DNA from: Allacma fusca
Lineage: Eukaryota > Arthropoda > Collembola > Symphypleona > Sminthuridae
Reading direction: 5' to 3'
Length of the DNA stretch: 64,000 nt
Assembly (NCBI GenBank): GCA_947179485.1
Contig: OX359247.1
Coordinates: 58,005,131 to 58,069,130, forward strand
The notes under the pieces were generated by a model, which worked only from the letters and a program-made list of their open reading frames with translations, ran no database searches and was not told the DNA's origin. The position numbers and the translations under genes are program-made. Shown here piece by piece: positions 13,293 to 25,420 of the stretch (within the stretch, counting starts at the first letter, position 1; the number at the start of each line of letters is the position of its first letter).

Positions 13293-13297
13293 TATGT

Positions 13298-14309
13298 AGG
13301 TTACATACCTTTTGCAAGTCAGTGTGCGATGGACTAAATTCTGACAAACCACACAACTATATCTAACGCTATATTTGGAAGATGTTAGTGATAGTAGTAA
13401 AAATAATAGACTAATAACAGTTTACTACTCAGATTTGCTACAAGTATAGTGCGAACTATCTGGATTTATGTACGACAGTTCTTTCAGAAATAATATTGAA
13501 TAAACCCCTGAAGGGCCAATTATGCAATGATTTGTTCTCTAAATTGTTAAACGGGTTGTTTGCGAGTAGTGTATATACATATGTGTATGTATATTTGGAT
13601 ACCAAAAGGAATAAATACTTCGAATGAATTATTCGTAATACCACTTAATAAAAAGATTGTGCCAGCATGAGAGACAAATTGTGAATAGAATAATTTTCAG
13701 ATTCCTCCTGGAAGCGGTATATTTGGCTCTAGCCAATGTTTCCCTAAGTTAGGTTAAATTAATCGTCCGGACAATTATAATTTATAGATTACGCCATGGG
13801 TCAAGTACGAGCTTGCTCCATCTCTGAATTATGACAAAAATAATAGCACTACTTCTATAATGGTCCCAGGAGAAATATTAGTGCAAAACTCCTAGCCCGC
13901 AACAACTTCATTGTTTTAGTAAACTAGCGTAAAATACACGTATTTTGACAAAACTTGGAAGGTGATGAAAGATATTGAAAGCGTACAAAATTCAAACTAG
14001 GTTCCACATTTATGACTACTTCAGTATGACCCCAATTATTGACTTGGGTCATTGAAAACAATTTCAGAAAATTGATAAGAAATAAGCTACGTATGAAATT
14101 GGAATTCGGATTTTGAGGATATCTTTGTAATTCTTATTTATTTCATTGCGTGTTTTCAAACATGACCCGTTATTAATTCGAAATGACAAGTATTCGTACA
14201 CGGATTATTATATTCTCGTGTTGATCATTTACGTGTATGTACCTACACTTGGAGGTTATAGTAATTAGTCACTGATATTTATTATAAATCTAACTAAAGT
14301 TACATTGTG
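13298..14309. other. Intergenic, no gene recognised
   Basis: AT-rich spacer between the 1.06-kb inverted-repeat element and the minus-strand SINE-like element. I see nothing supportable in it. Confidence 0.5.
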
Positions 14310-14322
14310 AATATTAAATATT

Positions 14323-14638
14323 GTATGTATGTATTTATTAAGTACTTCTTGGCACACCATAGTACATCGAAATTACATTAATGCGTACAATTCTCTTACA
14401 AGTGAGAGTCATATACCGGACCTCATCGGTTTACACTTGTTATGTAGCTGTGTGCAATTAGTGGGACCATATGTCCATCCCCTGCTTATAGCAGGTACAT
14501 GCACCTTTCACACAAAGCCAAGTGGATAGAGAGAGATAGAAAAATACCCAGGAAGTTATGCGGGGTGAGCTGGAGTCGAAGCCGACTCCTCTGCAACCGT
14601 ACAGACACGCTACACCACCGAGGCGCCGGGCCACCTCT
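14323..14638 (-). mobile_element. tRNA-headed SINE-like retroposon, copy 2
   Basis: Read on the minus strand, the head contains an A-box-like TGGTGTAGCG and a B-box-like GGCTTCGACTCC at tRNA-like spacing, followed by CTCACCCC. The 3' end is AATAAATACATACATAC. It is flanked by a perfect 13-bp target duplication AATATTAAATATT (14310-14322 and 14639-14651). Length is 316 bp. About 105 bp of the head is shared with the element at 17244; the body and tail differ, so these look like two subfamilies sharing a head. Confidence 0.82.
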
Positions 14639-14651
14639 AATATTAAATATT

Positions 14652-15309
14652 ATTCCAACGCGTGTGTGTTTTCCTTACAAAACTTGAATATAAATACTAT
14701 ATGAACCATCAAAAATCTCAAAACAATTGCGCAAAACAGTATGTTCTGCCAAAACGGCTGAAAATAGTTCTTTATCGTTAGAAACAACATAACCAAAAAT
14801 TATCCAAATTATTGCTGAACTGGAGAAGGATATGGGCGAAGAACCAATTATTTTTTAATATGTGATGTGAGCATTCAATAAGAATTTTAAATAATGGTAA
14901 CAGTTATTATTGAACGTTCAGCGATTATTTGGTCGGTTAACGACGACCTACAGATAGTTAACGATACAGTAGCCAAAAAACAGGCTCCTTTTCGTAGCCT
15001 AAAAATTGGATTCTGCCGCAGTACTGTAAAAATCTATACCCTATCATTAATTAAAAATTATTGCTCCAATTAAAAAAAGGAAAAATTGTGGCGAACGGTC
15101 AAACGCTCCATGCATTTTATTTTAGTAGTTCGTAGATTTCTTACTCAATAATGGAAAACGCCTGAAATTTACGAGACTCCCATAAGGTTAGGTATTCCGA
15201 TTAACTTTGATTTTTTTTATTTGACCCAGTTAACAATTATTTCCTCATTTGTAAAAATTGTCAAGAGAGTATGGAATTGGGCAATAGCTTTTTTATGATT
15301 ATTTAAATT
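14652..15309. other. 3' flank of P450 gene A
   Basis: Non-coding AT-rich sequence downstream of the gene A stop. No element or gene recognised. Confidence 0.5.
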
Positions 15310-18300
15310 TTATCGCTCGATTAATCGAACCCTGAAGCCATTTTTTGGGCGAGTAACTACTTCCGTCATGACAGTAATTTTGTCGAGAGAATCCAACGCT
15401 TCCACTTTAAAATTGCGAAATAAGTTTGCTAATATGACTTTCTCTTCCATCAAGGCAAATTTTTGACCTTCAAAAGAAAATTTGTTAAGAATACTATACT
15501 ATAGTTTATGCATAATTAATTTTAAATTCCGTTAAAATTTTGAAATGAAATCCATACCAATACAATTTCTTGGACCAGCGGAGAATGGAATATAAGCCAT
15601 CGGATGGCGCTTTGCTGCATTTTCTGAAAGAAATCGATCTGGAAGGTACGTTTCTGGATCGGGAAAAGTGGTTGGATTTCTGTGCATTGGCATCAGTGTG
15701 ATCACCACGTTCGATCCAGCAGGTATTGTGTGTGTTTCATCTACAAAATATAGAGGATGGCAAAGATGCTAGCCTATCCTACATGTAGGCCTACATGTAG
15801 GCCTATTTATAGGGTGCGAGCTCTTTGCAGAAAAAATTATAGGCAAAATAGGGTGCACTGATTTTCGCAGAAAAAATGCCTATAAAATAGGAATGAACGC
15901 CTGCATACACGCGGTCATATAGGCATATATGTAGGCAGCACAAAAACGCGCTTGTATGAAGGCAAATATGTAGGATGTACATATATACATAACTATTTTC
16001 TCATTATGGAATAAGTTATCTCAATGCTAACCAAAACGATTCTTGAACGTTGGAATATCAGGCTACTGTAGGGCAGGGGCATGTGAGATTTCCCATTCAA
16101 AATAATATCCATACATAACTAAGTACATATACATATATTGTATTAGATTGCTCGATGCTTATATACTTACTGTTACGTGCAATACGACCAATCAATAGGA
16201 GTTTTCACATAATGCATGATTAACATTAATTTTGAAGAAGTACTCACAATCAGTTTGTTTAAAAATATGATACATAAGAAAGTAACAAACAATTGTGAGT
16301 GTTTGCGGAATAATTGTTGCATATGAGGGATAGCCTATTTGTTTTTTAAACTAATCCTATATGTCCATAATAAATTTGCTAAAATAAAGACAGCAAAATG
16401 TAATTATGAATTTTAGTCAAAATAGAATTTAATTCTACAGTATAGGGTCCCATGTAGGAAGGGGCTAACACTTTCCGTTACCCTATATAGGCAGAAATGT
16501 AGGCAGTGGCAAATGCCTACTTGTAGGCAAGGATATAGGCCCAGCAATTGCACAAATAGGCGAGAAGGCAGGCCCCTCCTAAACTGAATGTATAGGTAGG
16601 ATGTAGGATAGGCAAAATCAGTTTAGCATCTCTGGAGGATGGTAGTGTAATATCTCTAAAAGAGAACTAAATGAAGTAAAAATAAACTCTTTGAAATGTT
16701 TGCTTGTACAGAAGAAAAAAATAACGGGTTGAACAGTGGCGGAATAATGGACCGCGGTGCACTTCTTAAAGAGATTTGTGTCTTGTTATGTCTTTTTCGT
16801 ATAAAAAAATAAATACGAATAACGAATGGGAAAATTGCGAAAATTATGAATTAATAGGAATAATGCTCCTACAATTTATCTCTGTTTTAGAAAGAACTCT
16901 GTATTTAGAAATCGTTGGATTTATAAATTTAAGGTTTGAATACAATTGTGCACGTTAAACAATTGGAAGCTAGTGACACATACTAGCGCAGAGGAAGAAG
17001 TGCGGTTTACTATTAATCAAAATATATAATAAGAAACAAGGTTTTACGGGCATTATTTTCTTCGTAAAAAATTAAAAACATTTCATTTAACTAATGGTAA
17101 AAATCGTTTCTGAAGAGGCAAAATGTTCTAATTGTAAGTGATGTACGAAACCATGCACACGCAGATAATTTGACTCTTCAGCGAAGAAATTCTTATTTTC
17201 AGCTGATACGCAAGTGTATATATGTATGTACTAACCAATTTCTACCGAGCCTGCGGTCTGGTGGTGTAGCGAATCTGTAAGGTTGCAGAAGAGCCGGCTT
17301 TCGACTCTAGCTCACCCCAAAATAATTTCAGGTCCTTTCTATCTTTCCCTATACACTATCGGTATGCAAATGAGGTTTGGAGGCGGCCCTTGACCCCTCC
17401 CTTGTCTGCATATCTTCCCTCTCTATCTGTAGCTTTACATTTCATTCTCACTCTATAGCTATGCCGGGCAGCAGGTGTAGTCCAGCACTGAATGTACTCA
17501 ACTACCATCGTTGAGGAATGGCTGCAAAGCCCAGTGCCCCTGCTGCTGCGGAGGTGTGAGTAGTGAGAGAGATGGATGTTGGGTTCTGGGGGATGTTGCG
17601 GCTGGATACAGGGCGCACTAACGCTCACTCAACCGAGTGAGTGGTATTACGGTTGCTTCGGCTCTACTGGACCTGTGCTTACCTGCAAACACAAGGCTTG
17701 TGCTCCTTCAGTTCGTCGTGGGATATATTCTCCTTCTATGTTACCTTGCTCTCTCACCTCCTTAAATTAAGTAAATTAAGGTATATGATTGTTACAAACA
17801 CAAATACATTTGCAATGTACGGATGATATGGGCTCAGCCCGAAAAGATTCCTGAATAAAGAATTAAATTAAATTAAATTAAAAAATTAAACTAACCAATT
17901 TCTTCCCTATTTAGGAGAAGTGCCACGGTAATGAAAATCTACACAAATTGTCATTAAAATACAATCTTACCAAGAACCAAGTCCGTTGAAATTTTTCTAG
18001 AAAAGTATGGAACGCTGGGGAAGAGTCTTAAAGCCTCTTTAATGCACATTTCCAAATACTTCATTTCCGATAAATCCTTTGTAGTCACGGCGCGTCTTTT
18101 ATCACCCTTAAATATTCTGTCCAATTCTTCATGTACTTTTACCTGGTGAGTAAAATTTTATTTTTAGACGTACATACATATGTTGGCACTGGAAATAATC
18201 TGATATCAATAAGTAATGCATAAAAGTTCTAACTGTAATTATTTCTTTATTGGCGCTACATTTTACGAGTTAAAATTGATACCTGGTACTGTGGGTGACG

Positions 18301-21118
18301 TCCCAAAAGATATGTTGTCCAGCCCAAGCTAGCAGAAGTTGTATCGTGACCCTAGTTTCAAAGGGGTGACATGCAATAATATGTTTAAAAAAATGGACGT
18401 AAATTTTCGTTGTAAGATATCGGTTGTAATTGAATTTTGTCAAATAATAACTATTCTTATAAGTGCACGCGCGTCCTTACCTCAAACATAAATGTATCGA
18501 CTTCCTCACGAATATCAGCGTCTGTCAAATTATTTTCTGGGTTCTGTTGGGCAGTAAGGAGTAAATCCAAAAATGCCAGCCTTCGCTTCCCATGCCAATA
18601 GATTTCGTCCACGGAACCACTTGCAGTATCGTTATCTAAAACAGGGCTCATTGTCTTCCTCTTTTTTATTACGTACAAAATAATCATTTCAGGCATTTAC
18701 ACAGGTACAAGTAATTATTGACTCTGAGGCATCGAAATTGCACTAGTTGTGGAATTATTATGTAGTTAGGTGTGTGCGACAATTTGTTTCTAAAAGCAAG
18801 GACTCCATAATATTTACACAGGAAGTGAGAACATTTCCACTTCATTGTAATTATCTGTAGATACATACTTAAAAGAGTACAGAATTTCGATTTTTAGACT
18901 TGTAGGGACACACTGTAAAGATAACATGCTGTGAATTTATTCCTTTACCGAGTCGGTGAAATTGTGGAGAGTGGTCATGAGTGATTTGAACTTTTGTCCA
19001 GTGAACGTCAAGTGAAAGATAAAGTCAGGCCACAGCCAAGGCCTTACAGCTCGAAATTGAATAATTTCACAAGTTCTAAAACAATTGAGAGTAATAATTT
19101 TTAGACCCAGAATTGAAGTACGTACAATCAAATTATTTACATACAGTGTAGCATGATACATGAAGTATGGAAAAAATTTGATTCGAAAATGTATTCAGCA
19201 AATTTCACACACTTAGATACATCTCTTAGATATGGGGTGTCCTTCTTCCGCTGGGAATCGAATTTCTGATCCATTGCGGTTGCTACAAAATTTACATTTA
19301 TATAATGCAGAAGCTTTATATTTATTATATCAAAAAATTCTTAAAATTTTCTAATAGTAATATTGTATAATAAGAAGATAAAAACCGTAGTGAAGACAGC
19401 TACCTCCCATAATGTCCAAGGTGCACCTGGAAATATATGGAAAAATATCGTTCCCTCGCACATCCCCAAAATCTTTGCGAATCATTTCAACGAATATATT
19501 TGATTGTTCGTTAAACACCACGAGGAAGTCCTCAAGGATTCGAAAGTGAAAAGAGGGCGTCAGCAGTTTTCTTCTGGAATGCCATTTTTTCCCTAAGAAA
19601 ATTAATGTTTATTATTAAAAATCTGTACTTTAAGGGTGCCCCTCCCCCCTTCAGCTCATTAAGTGCTAAACGTCAAAAAGTATTCAATTTCTCCTTGTTG
19701 AACAAAATTTTGTTCCAGATTAGAAACTTTTCTCATCTCTATGCCCTACAGCTAAAAAACTCTCTTTTTCGGCTTAAAATGAATTTCCTAAATAATTTAT
19801 TTTATAAAATGCCATGCGTAAACGTAACTCATGTTTTGCTACGCTAGGTCTACATCACTGTGCATATCTCCACTGGTCATAAGTTCCTTAAGCATTCCTT
19901 AACCATTCCTTAAGCATTGGGCTAAACGAGGTGGCATCTATTGCAACATGTCGGTTTGCTATTCGGTTGTTCAAAATATGGTTCAAGTAAACATTGGATT
20001 TAGTATACAAATAATTGGGTTTGGAATGCTGGAATTTGGGTGAAAATTTGGAAAAATTACATAGACAACATTTAAAGGTTTCCAGTTCAATAAAAACTTC
20101 TATAAAAATGTAACTTGAAATAATAAACCCTGTGCTGCGTAACGCATCCTTCACACCACAATCTCCTTTTGTGCTGATGTATTTATATGTTTTACTGTGG
20201 CTTCATGTATTTTTCTGAGGCCAATAACCTAAACGCCAAGTGATATGCTAAAGTAAATATGGCCAAGTGTTGTGTAACGTACCTTGACTAACAAGAAGTC
20301 CAGTTCCCAACCATGGCATGAAATGGGTATAGGTGTCGCCTTTTTCAATGTAATCCGTAGAAGTTAGAAGCTTCTAAAATGTAAAGGGTAAAATGAGAGT
20401 ATAAAAAACGTGTCTCATCTGCAGAAAAAAATATTCACAAATATCTTCCGTCATTTGTTTGTATACCACAGGGTATACTCTCTCTAAAAAACACATACAC
20501 GAGCAATTTCTCCAGAGGTCAGTATAGTTGAAAATATTCCCTTTTACCGTCGTGTTATTTTTTTTCTATGCGCATGTGACTGATAAGATCTAAAGGCAAA
20601 TTCTTTTAGCGATGTTTACTGTTTACTTGGTGTGGGCGTATAGAAAAAATATTTCTTTTTACCTCAACATCTTCTGCTCCAGTGAGAATAACCATATTCA
20701 CGGGTCCGATCTTAGCAACGTAACGAGGCCCATACGTATCCAAGTACTTCTGTGCCAGTGTCGCATATTCTAATACATACATATGTCAGAAATGAGAAAC
20801 AAACCGAAACTTATCCAGGCTTATTAACACCCATCATTGCTGCGTTTTCTTATATGCACCAAATCAGGGTACGTGGGGATACCACATTTTTTAGAGCTCA
20901 ATTTCTTATCGTATTTTCTGTAAATTGAAAACGACTGATTTACCCTCATTAGGTATATTAAACTCCAAGGCACAACCGAGAATTGGATATTGATAAGGAC
21001 CGGGAAAGTTGCGTAAATTAGACTTCTTCCGGTCAGGTTTCTTCAAATACAGAAATAAAATAGCCCCGAGTATTATCCATGAAACAGGGGGAATACTTTC
21101 TAAAACAGAGAAAAACAT
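15310..21118 (-). CDS. Cytochrome P450, CYP4 clan (gene A)
   Basis: Haem-thiolate monooxygenase, probably an ER-anchored oxidase of fatty acids or other lipophilic substrates (family knowledge). Eleven exons: 21118-20944, 20769-20663, 20373-20283, 19592-19404, 19282-19213, 19075-18949, 18660-18481, 18351-18283, 18142-17971, 15740-15558, 15467-15310. The product is 506 residues. It has an N-terminal anchor (about 10-26) followed by FPGP, helix C WHSRR (W128), I-helix [13 protein letters not shown] with the CYP4 haem-linking Glu at about 313, the K-helix EALR, LPDRF, and [11 protein letters not shown] with the haem Cys at about 453. Two oddities are visible. The usual exon 7 acceptor reads AC, so splicing must use an AG 12 nt downstream (four residues fewer). 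Intron 9 (2.2 kb) holds a SINE-like element and an hAT-like element ending next to the acceptor of exon 10. The frame is otherwise intact. Confidence 0.9.
15761..16634. mobile_element. hAT-like non-autonomous element (TAGGC-motif family), younger copy
   Basis: 874 bp with ends CAAAGATGCTA and, in reverse complement, CAGAGATGCTA. It is flanked by a perfect 8-bp target duplication GAGGATGG (15753-15760 and 16635-16642). Both ends carry many copies of a TAGGCA/TAGGCC motif around a unique core (about 15990-16430). It sits in intron 9 of gene A with its edge about 20 bp from exon 10. No transposase is encoded. Confidence 0.9.
17244..17889 (+). mobile_element. tRNA-headed SINE-like retroposon, copy 1
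   Basis: 646 bp. The head has an A-box-like TGGTGTAGCGA (about 17262) and a B-box-like CTTTCGACTC (about 17298). The 3' end is CCTGAATAAAG followed by TTAAA-type repeats. A perfect 14-bp target duplication, ACTAACCAATTTCT, flanks it (17230-17243 and 17890-17903). It lies in intron 9 of P450 gene A, opposite to the gene. The duplication and A-rich tail show insertion by target-primed reverse transcription. Confidence 0.88.
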
Positions 21119-23446
21119 TTTTGCAGGAGTTGCAAATCCTTCTGTCCTCCCACGATAGCTACTGGTGTAGAAACTCTCCCTTTGATGCGTTTACATAGAT
21201 ATACACTGTGCACATGGCAAAAGCATTACAAGCATCCTGGAGTCAAATCTCGAAATAATAAATCTAAAGTCTACACTATCCGCTGCACAACCATCTGTCC
21301 GAGTCAAGTTTACATGTAGCGTTATTTGTGTATTGCAACATGCTTCATTTTGACTCTGGTCATTGTGTAAACTCTAATCTCTGTCTGAAAAAATGACCTT
21401 TGATACCGTTCATGTGATTAGTTGTTGCATAAATAAATCTCTTGATAGATTCATTAAAACAAGTATAAATATTCTATTGAATAAGGTTGCAGTCGCAAAA
21501 TTAATGGCAAAATTTTGTTAAAGTACAGTACGACCTTGACTCAATCCACTTTTCTGTTTTGATCAAAAGCTTTATTGACAAATATTTAGATAATGATTCA
21601 ATATCAATACTGTACGTCTATCGTAAACTATAAGAGTTCGATATGTAAGAATTGGCTCTTTCAAGAGCTCGAAATAGCTCTAATAATAGAGCATATTAGT
21701 GCTGAAAAACTCCCCCAGTATAATATGGAAATTAGCCACTACTGCTTCAGCCAAATACCTATTTACGAAACAAGGTATGTTTTATTGTAAGTAATTATAT
21801 TTGAGCTACAGGTAAATAAATGACGCATATGATTGGCTTCAAAAAATTTTACTCAAAATAAAGTTCAGTATCATCTATCAGAAAGCAACATTCTTTTAAC
21901 ATGGTTCTAGGATATCTAGTCGACAAATCCGCTTACCCCAGCAAACAAAAAATGGAACAAACATCAAATATATTCCTATTCAACTTCAGATCTCATGTGT
22001 AGCTTGTAAAAATTAAGGGCGGCAAACACTCGCATTCAATATTGCTCTGAAATTAATCCCCGTATTGCTCCTCTTTTCTGTAATATAAATTGCGAACTAT
22101 ATACATATAATATCTAGGGCTAAATAATGTGTACTTTAAAAACTGGAATAATTGTTTAAAATTTGCCAAATATGTAAAATTTTATAAGAAGCGGATCAAA
22201 TATGCGTCGTTTTTTAAACCCTAAAATCATTTAAAACTTTGTTCTTAAACTATTATTACTTCGGTGAGAATTTATTAAATAGATGTGTTCATTTAAACAT
22301 GCAGTCAAAACTGTAGTGTCCAATAGAACATTTTAAAGATATTTGTTCATATGTATATGTTTTAAGTTACCCCTTTTAAAGACGTGGATGATGAACAAAT
22401 AAAATTTTATGCTCCTAGGTCAATAATTGCGGTATCTGAGCCTAAAAATGTTTTAAAAAGTTGCAATAAAAATATTTTTTTAAATTTATGCCAATCCCAT
22501 TTTTGAGTTTTGAGATCGCAATTATTGACTTGCGAAGATTATGTTAGGCTCAACTGAATCCTCATGAAATATGCTGCAAACACAGCTCTCCGAAAGAGTT
22601 TCATGAATACCGGACCACGTATGAAAAATTGGCTATTTCAGAAATCCCTTTTACCCTCACCTTCCAAATCCAAACTTTTGCTCTGGCAGCCGAATTTTTC
22701 CAACCTTGCTCTGGGTCTCTTCCATGTTCGCAAATCTCATCGTTTAGACCTGTCAAATAGCCCCCTGAAAAAGCCAAACCTTTCCAACAAGTGTGTGTGA
22801 AAATATTTTCTGAAAAAATACTTCTACAAAAATACACAAAACGCAGAAATTCACGTTCTGAAAGAAATCTGACTTAGTATAACTTTCCTTTTTCCCGTGA
22901 CCTCAAATAAGGACGCTGAATAATAAAGTAAATTTTACAAAATCTGGAAGAGAATTTGCTACAAACTGGAGGAATCAGGAATTTATTGTGTCACTCCCTA
23001 GTGGGGACAAGAAGGGAAGCATATTTTTACGGACACCCTGTAGGCTTATACCGATCTGCACATATATCACTTGTGTATATATATAATTATATATATATAA
23101 TTATATATAATTATATAACCCACTGCAACTTCTTCACATCAACACAACCTTCTAATAACTTAACGGAATACAAATATTTACGTACCCAAATGATGCAGAG
23201 TAATATTATGTACCCAATTAAATATTTGCGAGTACTAACAAAGCTTAACTGGAATAAATCCAGGAAGCATTCATTCACTGTTTAGCGACAGTGGGAAAAC
23301 AACACTGAGTAAAGGCTGTGTGTGGGAATTAAAGTTACATTTTAAAATTGCACTTAAAGTGCTGGTCCTTTGTGAAAATATAATTTCTTTGGCTAGAAAG
23401 TTTCAGCCAGGAATTGCTATGCTCAAGGGAGTCAACAGTGTTAAAT
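21119..23446. other. Intergenic between P450 genes A and B, left part
   Basis: Non-coding spacer upstream of gene A. It contains a 111-bp imperfect inverted repeat (22419-22529) and an AT dinucleotide-like stretch near 23080-23118. No gene is supported. Confidence 0.5.
22419..22529. repeat. Imperfect inverted repeat (hairpin/MITE-like)
   Basis: Arms beginning GTCAATAATTGCG and, in reverse complement from the right, GTCAATAATTGCG pair over about 32 bp with about six mismatches. The centre is AT-rich. No clear target duplication, so the origin is uncertain. Confidence 0.5.
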
Positions 23447-23454
23447 ACTTTATA

Positions 23455-24929
23455 CAAACGCACTAGCCCATCCAGCATGTAGGCCTATTTGTAGGGTGCG
23501 AGCTATTTTCAGAAAACATTATCGGAAAAATAGGGTGCACTGGTTTTCGCAGAAAAAAATCCTGTAAAATAGTAAACGAACGCCTGCATACATGCGGTCA
23601 TATAAGCATACACAGAGATGCGCAGCCTTAGAAGGCTAGCCTTCCAAGAAGGCTTCCTTGAAGGCGGAAAGGTAACTTTCTTAACGTTGCAGAAGGAATG
23701 GAAGGATGGGGATACTTTTTTCTGAAGGCTGAAGGAAGCCTTCACAAAAACTAGCAATGAAGGATTGTGAAGGGAGGGTTCCCAAATATTAGCCCTCTAA
23801 GGCCATGAAGGCTTCCAGGTACACGAAATATCTATAACGTGAAAGCATAGAATATGCAACGACGTTTTGCTGCCAGCACAACAATACAGCCAATTTGTGA
23901 ACTCACAACTGACAATGTGTGCCCGCTGTCTTCATTGCACTGAATCCTGCTGGTGCAAAACGTTTTTAAGCGGGTTGTAGTTGTAAAATTGAAGGAAGGC
24001 TATTTTGAGAAGAAGGCTGAAGGCAAAAACGAGTGTATGTATTTTAGAATGAAGGGTGAAGGAAGGTAGATTTTTTAGAGGGCTTCATTCTAGGACATGT
24101 TGAAGGGGGAATTTTTATTGAATTTTCGCCTTCAAAGGCTTGAAGGAAGGTTATTTCCTTTGCGCATCTCTGAGCATACATGTAGGCAGCACGAGAACAC
24201 GCTTTGTATGACGGGAAATATATAGGATGTATATAGGTACATAGAAAATATTATGTAGTGTGCTGGCATCTAACGCAAAATATTGGGAATATACAACGGT
24301 TTTAACAATATTTCCACACTATGGAAGTTTTTTCTCAATGCAAACCAAAACGAAGACCAGGCTACAGCAGGGACATCTGAGATTTCCCATTCAAAATAAT
24401 ATTCATATAGAGGTAATTGTAAGTATGTACATATGTGTATCTGTATTGGGATAGCTCGATGTCTCATACTTACCGCAACGTACAACAGGAGTTCTCACAT
24501 AATTCATGAGTACCGTTAATTTCGTAGAAGTACTCACAATCAGCTTGTTTGGAAATATGACTACATATGATAATAACAATATATTGCGAGTGTTTGCTGA
24601 GTAATTGTTGCATACGAGGGCTTAGTCTAAATTGTATCTGAACTAATGTTACATGTTTAAAAAAATTTCTAAAATAAAAACGGTAAAATTTAACTATGAA
24701 TTGTAATAAAAATATAATTTATTTCTACAGTATACGGAAGGATTTCATGTAGGAAGGAGCTAACACTTTCCGCTGCCCTATGTTGGCAGAAATGTAGGCA
24801 GCAAAAATTCCTACTTGTAGGCAAGGATATAGACCCTAGCAATTGCACAAATATGCGAGAAGGAAGGCCCCTACTAGACTAAATGTAAAGGTAGGATTTA
24901 GGATAGGTAAAATCAGTTTTGCACCTTTG
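23455..24929. mobile_element. hAT-like element (TAGGC-motif family), older copy with nested insertion
   Basis: Same family as 15761-16634: it shares long stretches around GTAGGGTGCGAGCT, AATAGGGTGCACTG and CGCCTGCATAC. The ends are degenerate (CAAACGCACTAG; right end CAAAGGTGCAAAA in reverse complement). The flanks ACTTTATA and GCTTCATA agree at six of eight bases. It is interrupted by the younger element at 23613-24172. Confidence 0.8.
23613..24172. mobile_element. hAT-like non-autonomous element (GAAGG-motif family)
   Basis: 560 bp with terminal repeats CAGAGATGCGCA at both ends and a perfect 8-bp target duplication AGCATACA (23605-23612 and 24173-24180). Dense GAAGGC/GAAGGAAGG motifs occupy both subterminal zones around a unique core (about 23820-23990). 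It is nested inside the older element 23455-24929. Confidence 0.9.
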
Positions 24930-25420
24930 GCTTCATATGAATTCTTTCATGTAATGCGCAAACAATCCACCACAAAAGTGCTACGTAGGCAAAATTTCAG
25001 ACGTAACTTGTATTTAATTTACCGAAATTAAAACACAATCTATAATGTGTAATTTTAAGGGTAAAAGTGCAACTGTCATTCTGAATTTTGTATATATAAT
25101 TACCTAATTGGATACTTTTGTATGAACCTATCATAAACACAATAAACATAGATATGTACATAAATAACATGATTGGCCAATTATGTGTATTCTATCCGCT
25201 GCACTTACAATCAGAGCAATCTTCGAAATTATGATATTTTATATATGATAATTTAATAAATTGATATTTATTTACTTAAACGCAGATTTTGAGACAACGA
25301 AGATGTCCAAATATTTTTTGAAATAAATCACTTATTAGGAATAATTCCGGTTAAATAATGAACGCCAAACATTTAGAATTTTTAGAATTATTTTTCACGT
25401 TGTTAAATCAGTGTTATTGT

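Noticed and set aside
17356..17826. Several overlapping open frames on both strands
   Set aside because: They lie fully inside the SINE-like element and its GC-richer body; no domain is recognisable.
23509..23757. Open frame in the spacer before gene B
   Set aside because: It spans two nested non-coding transposons.
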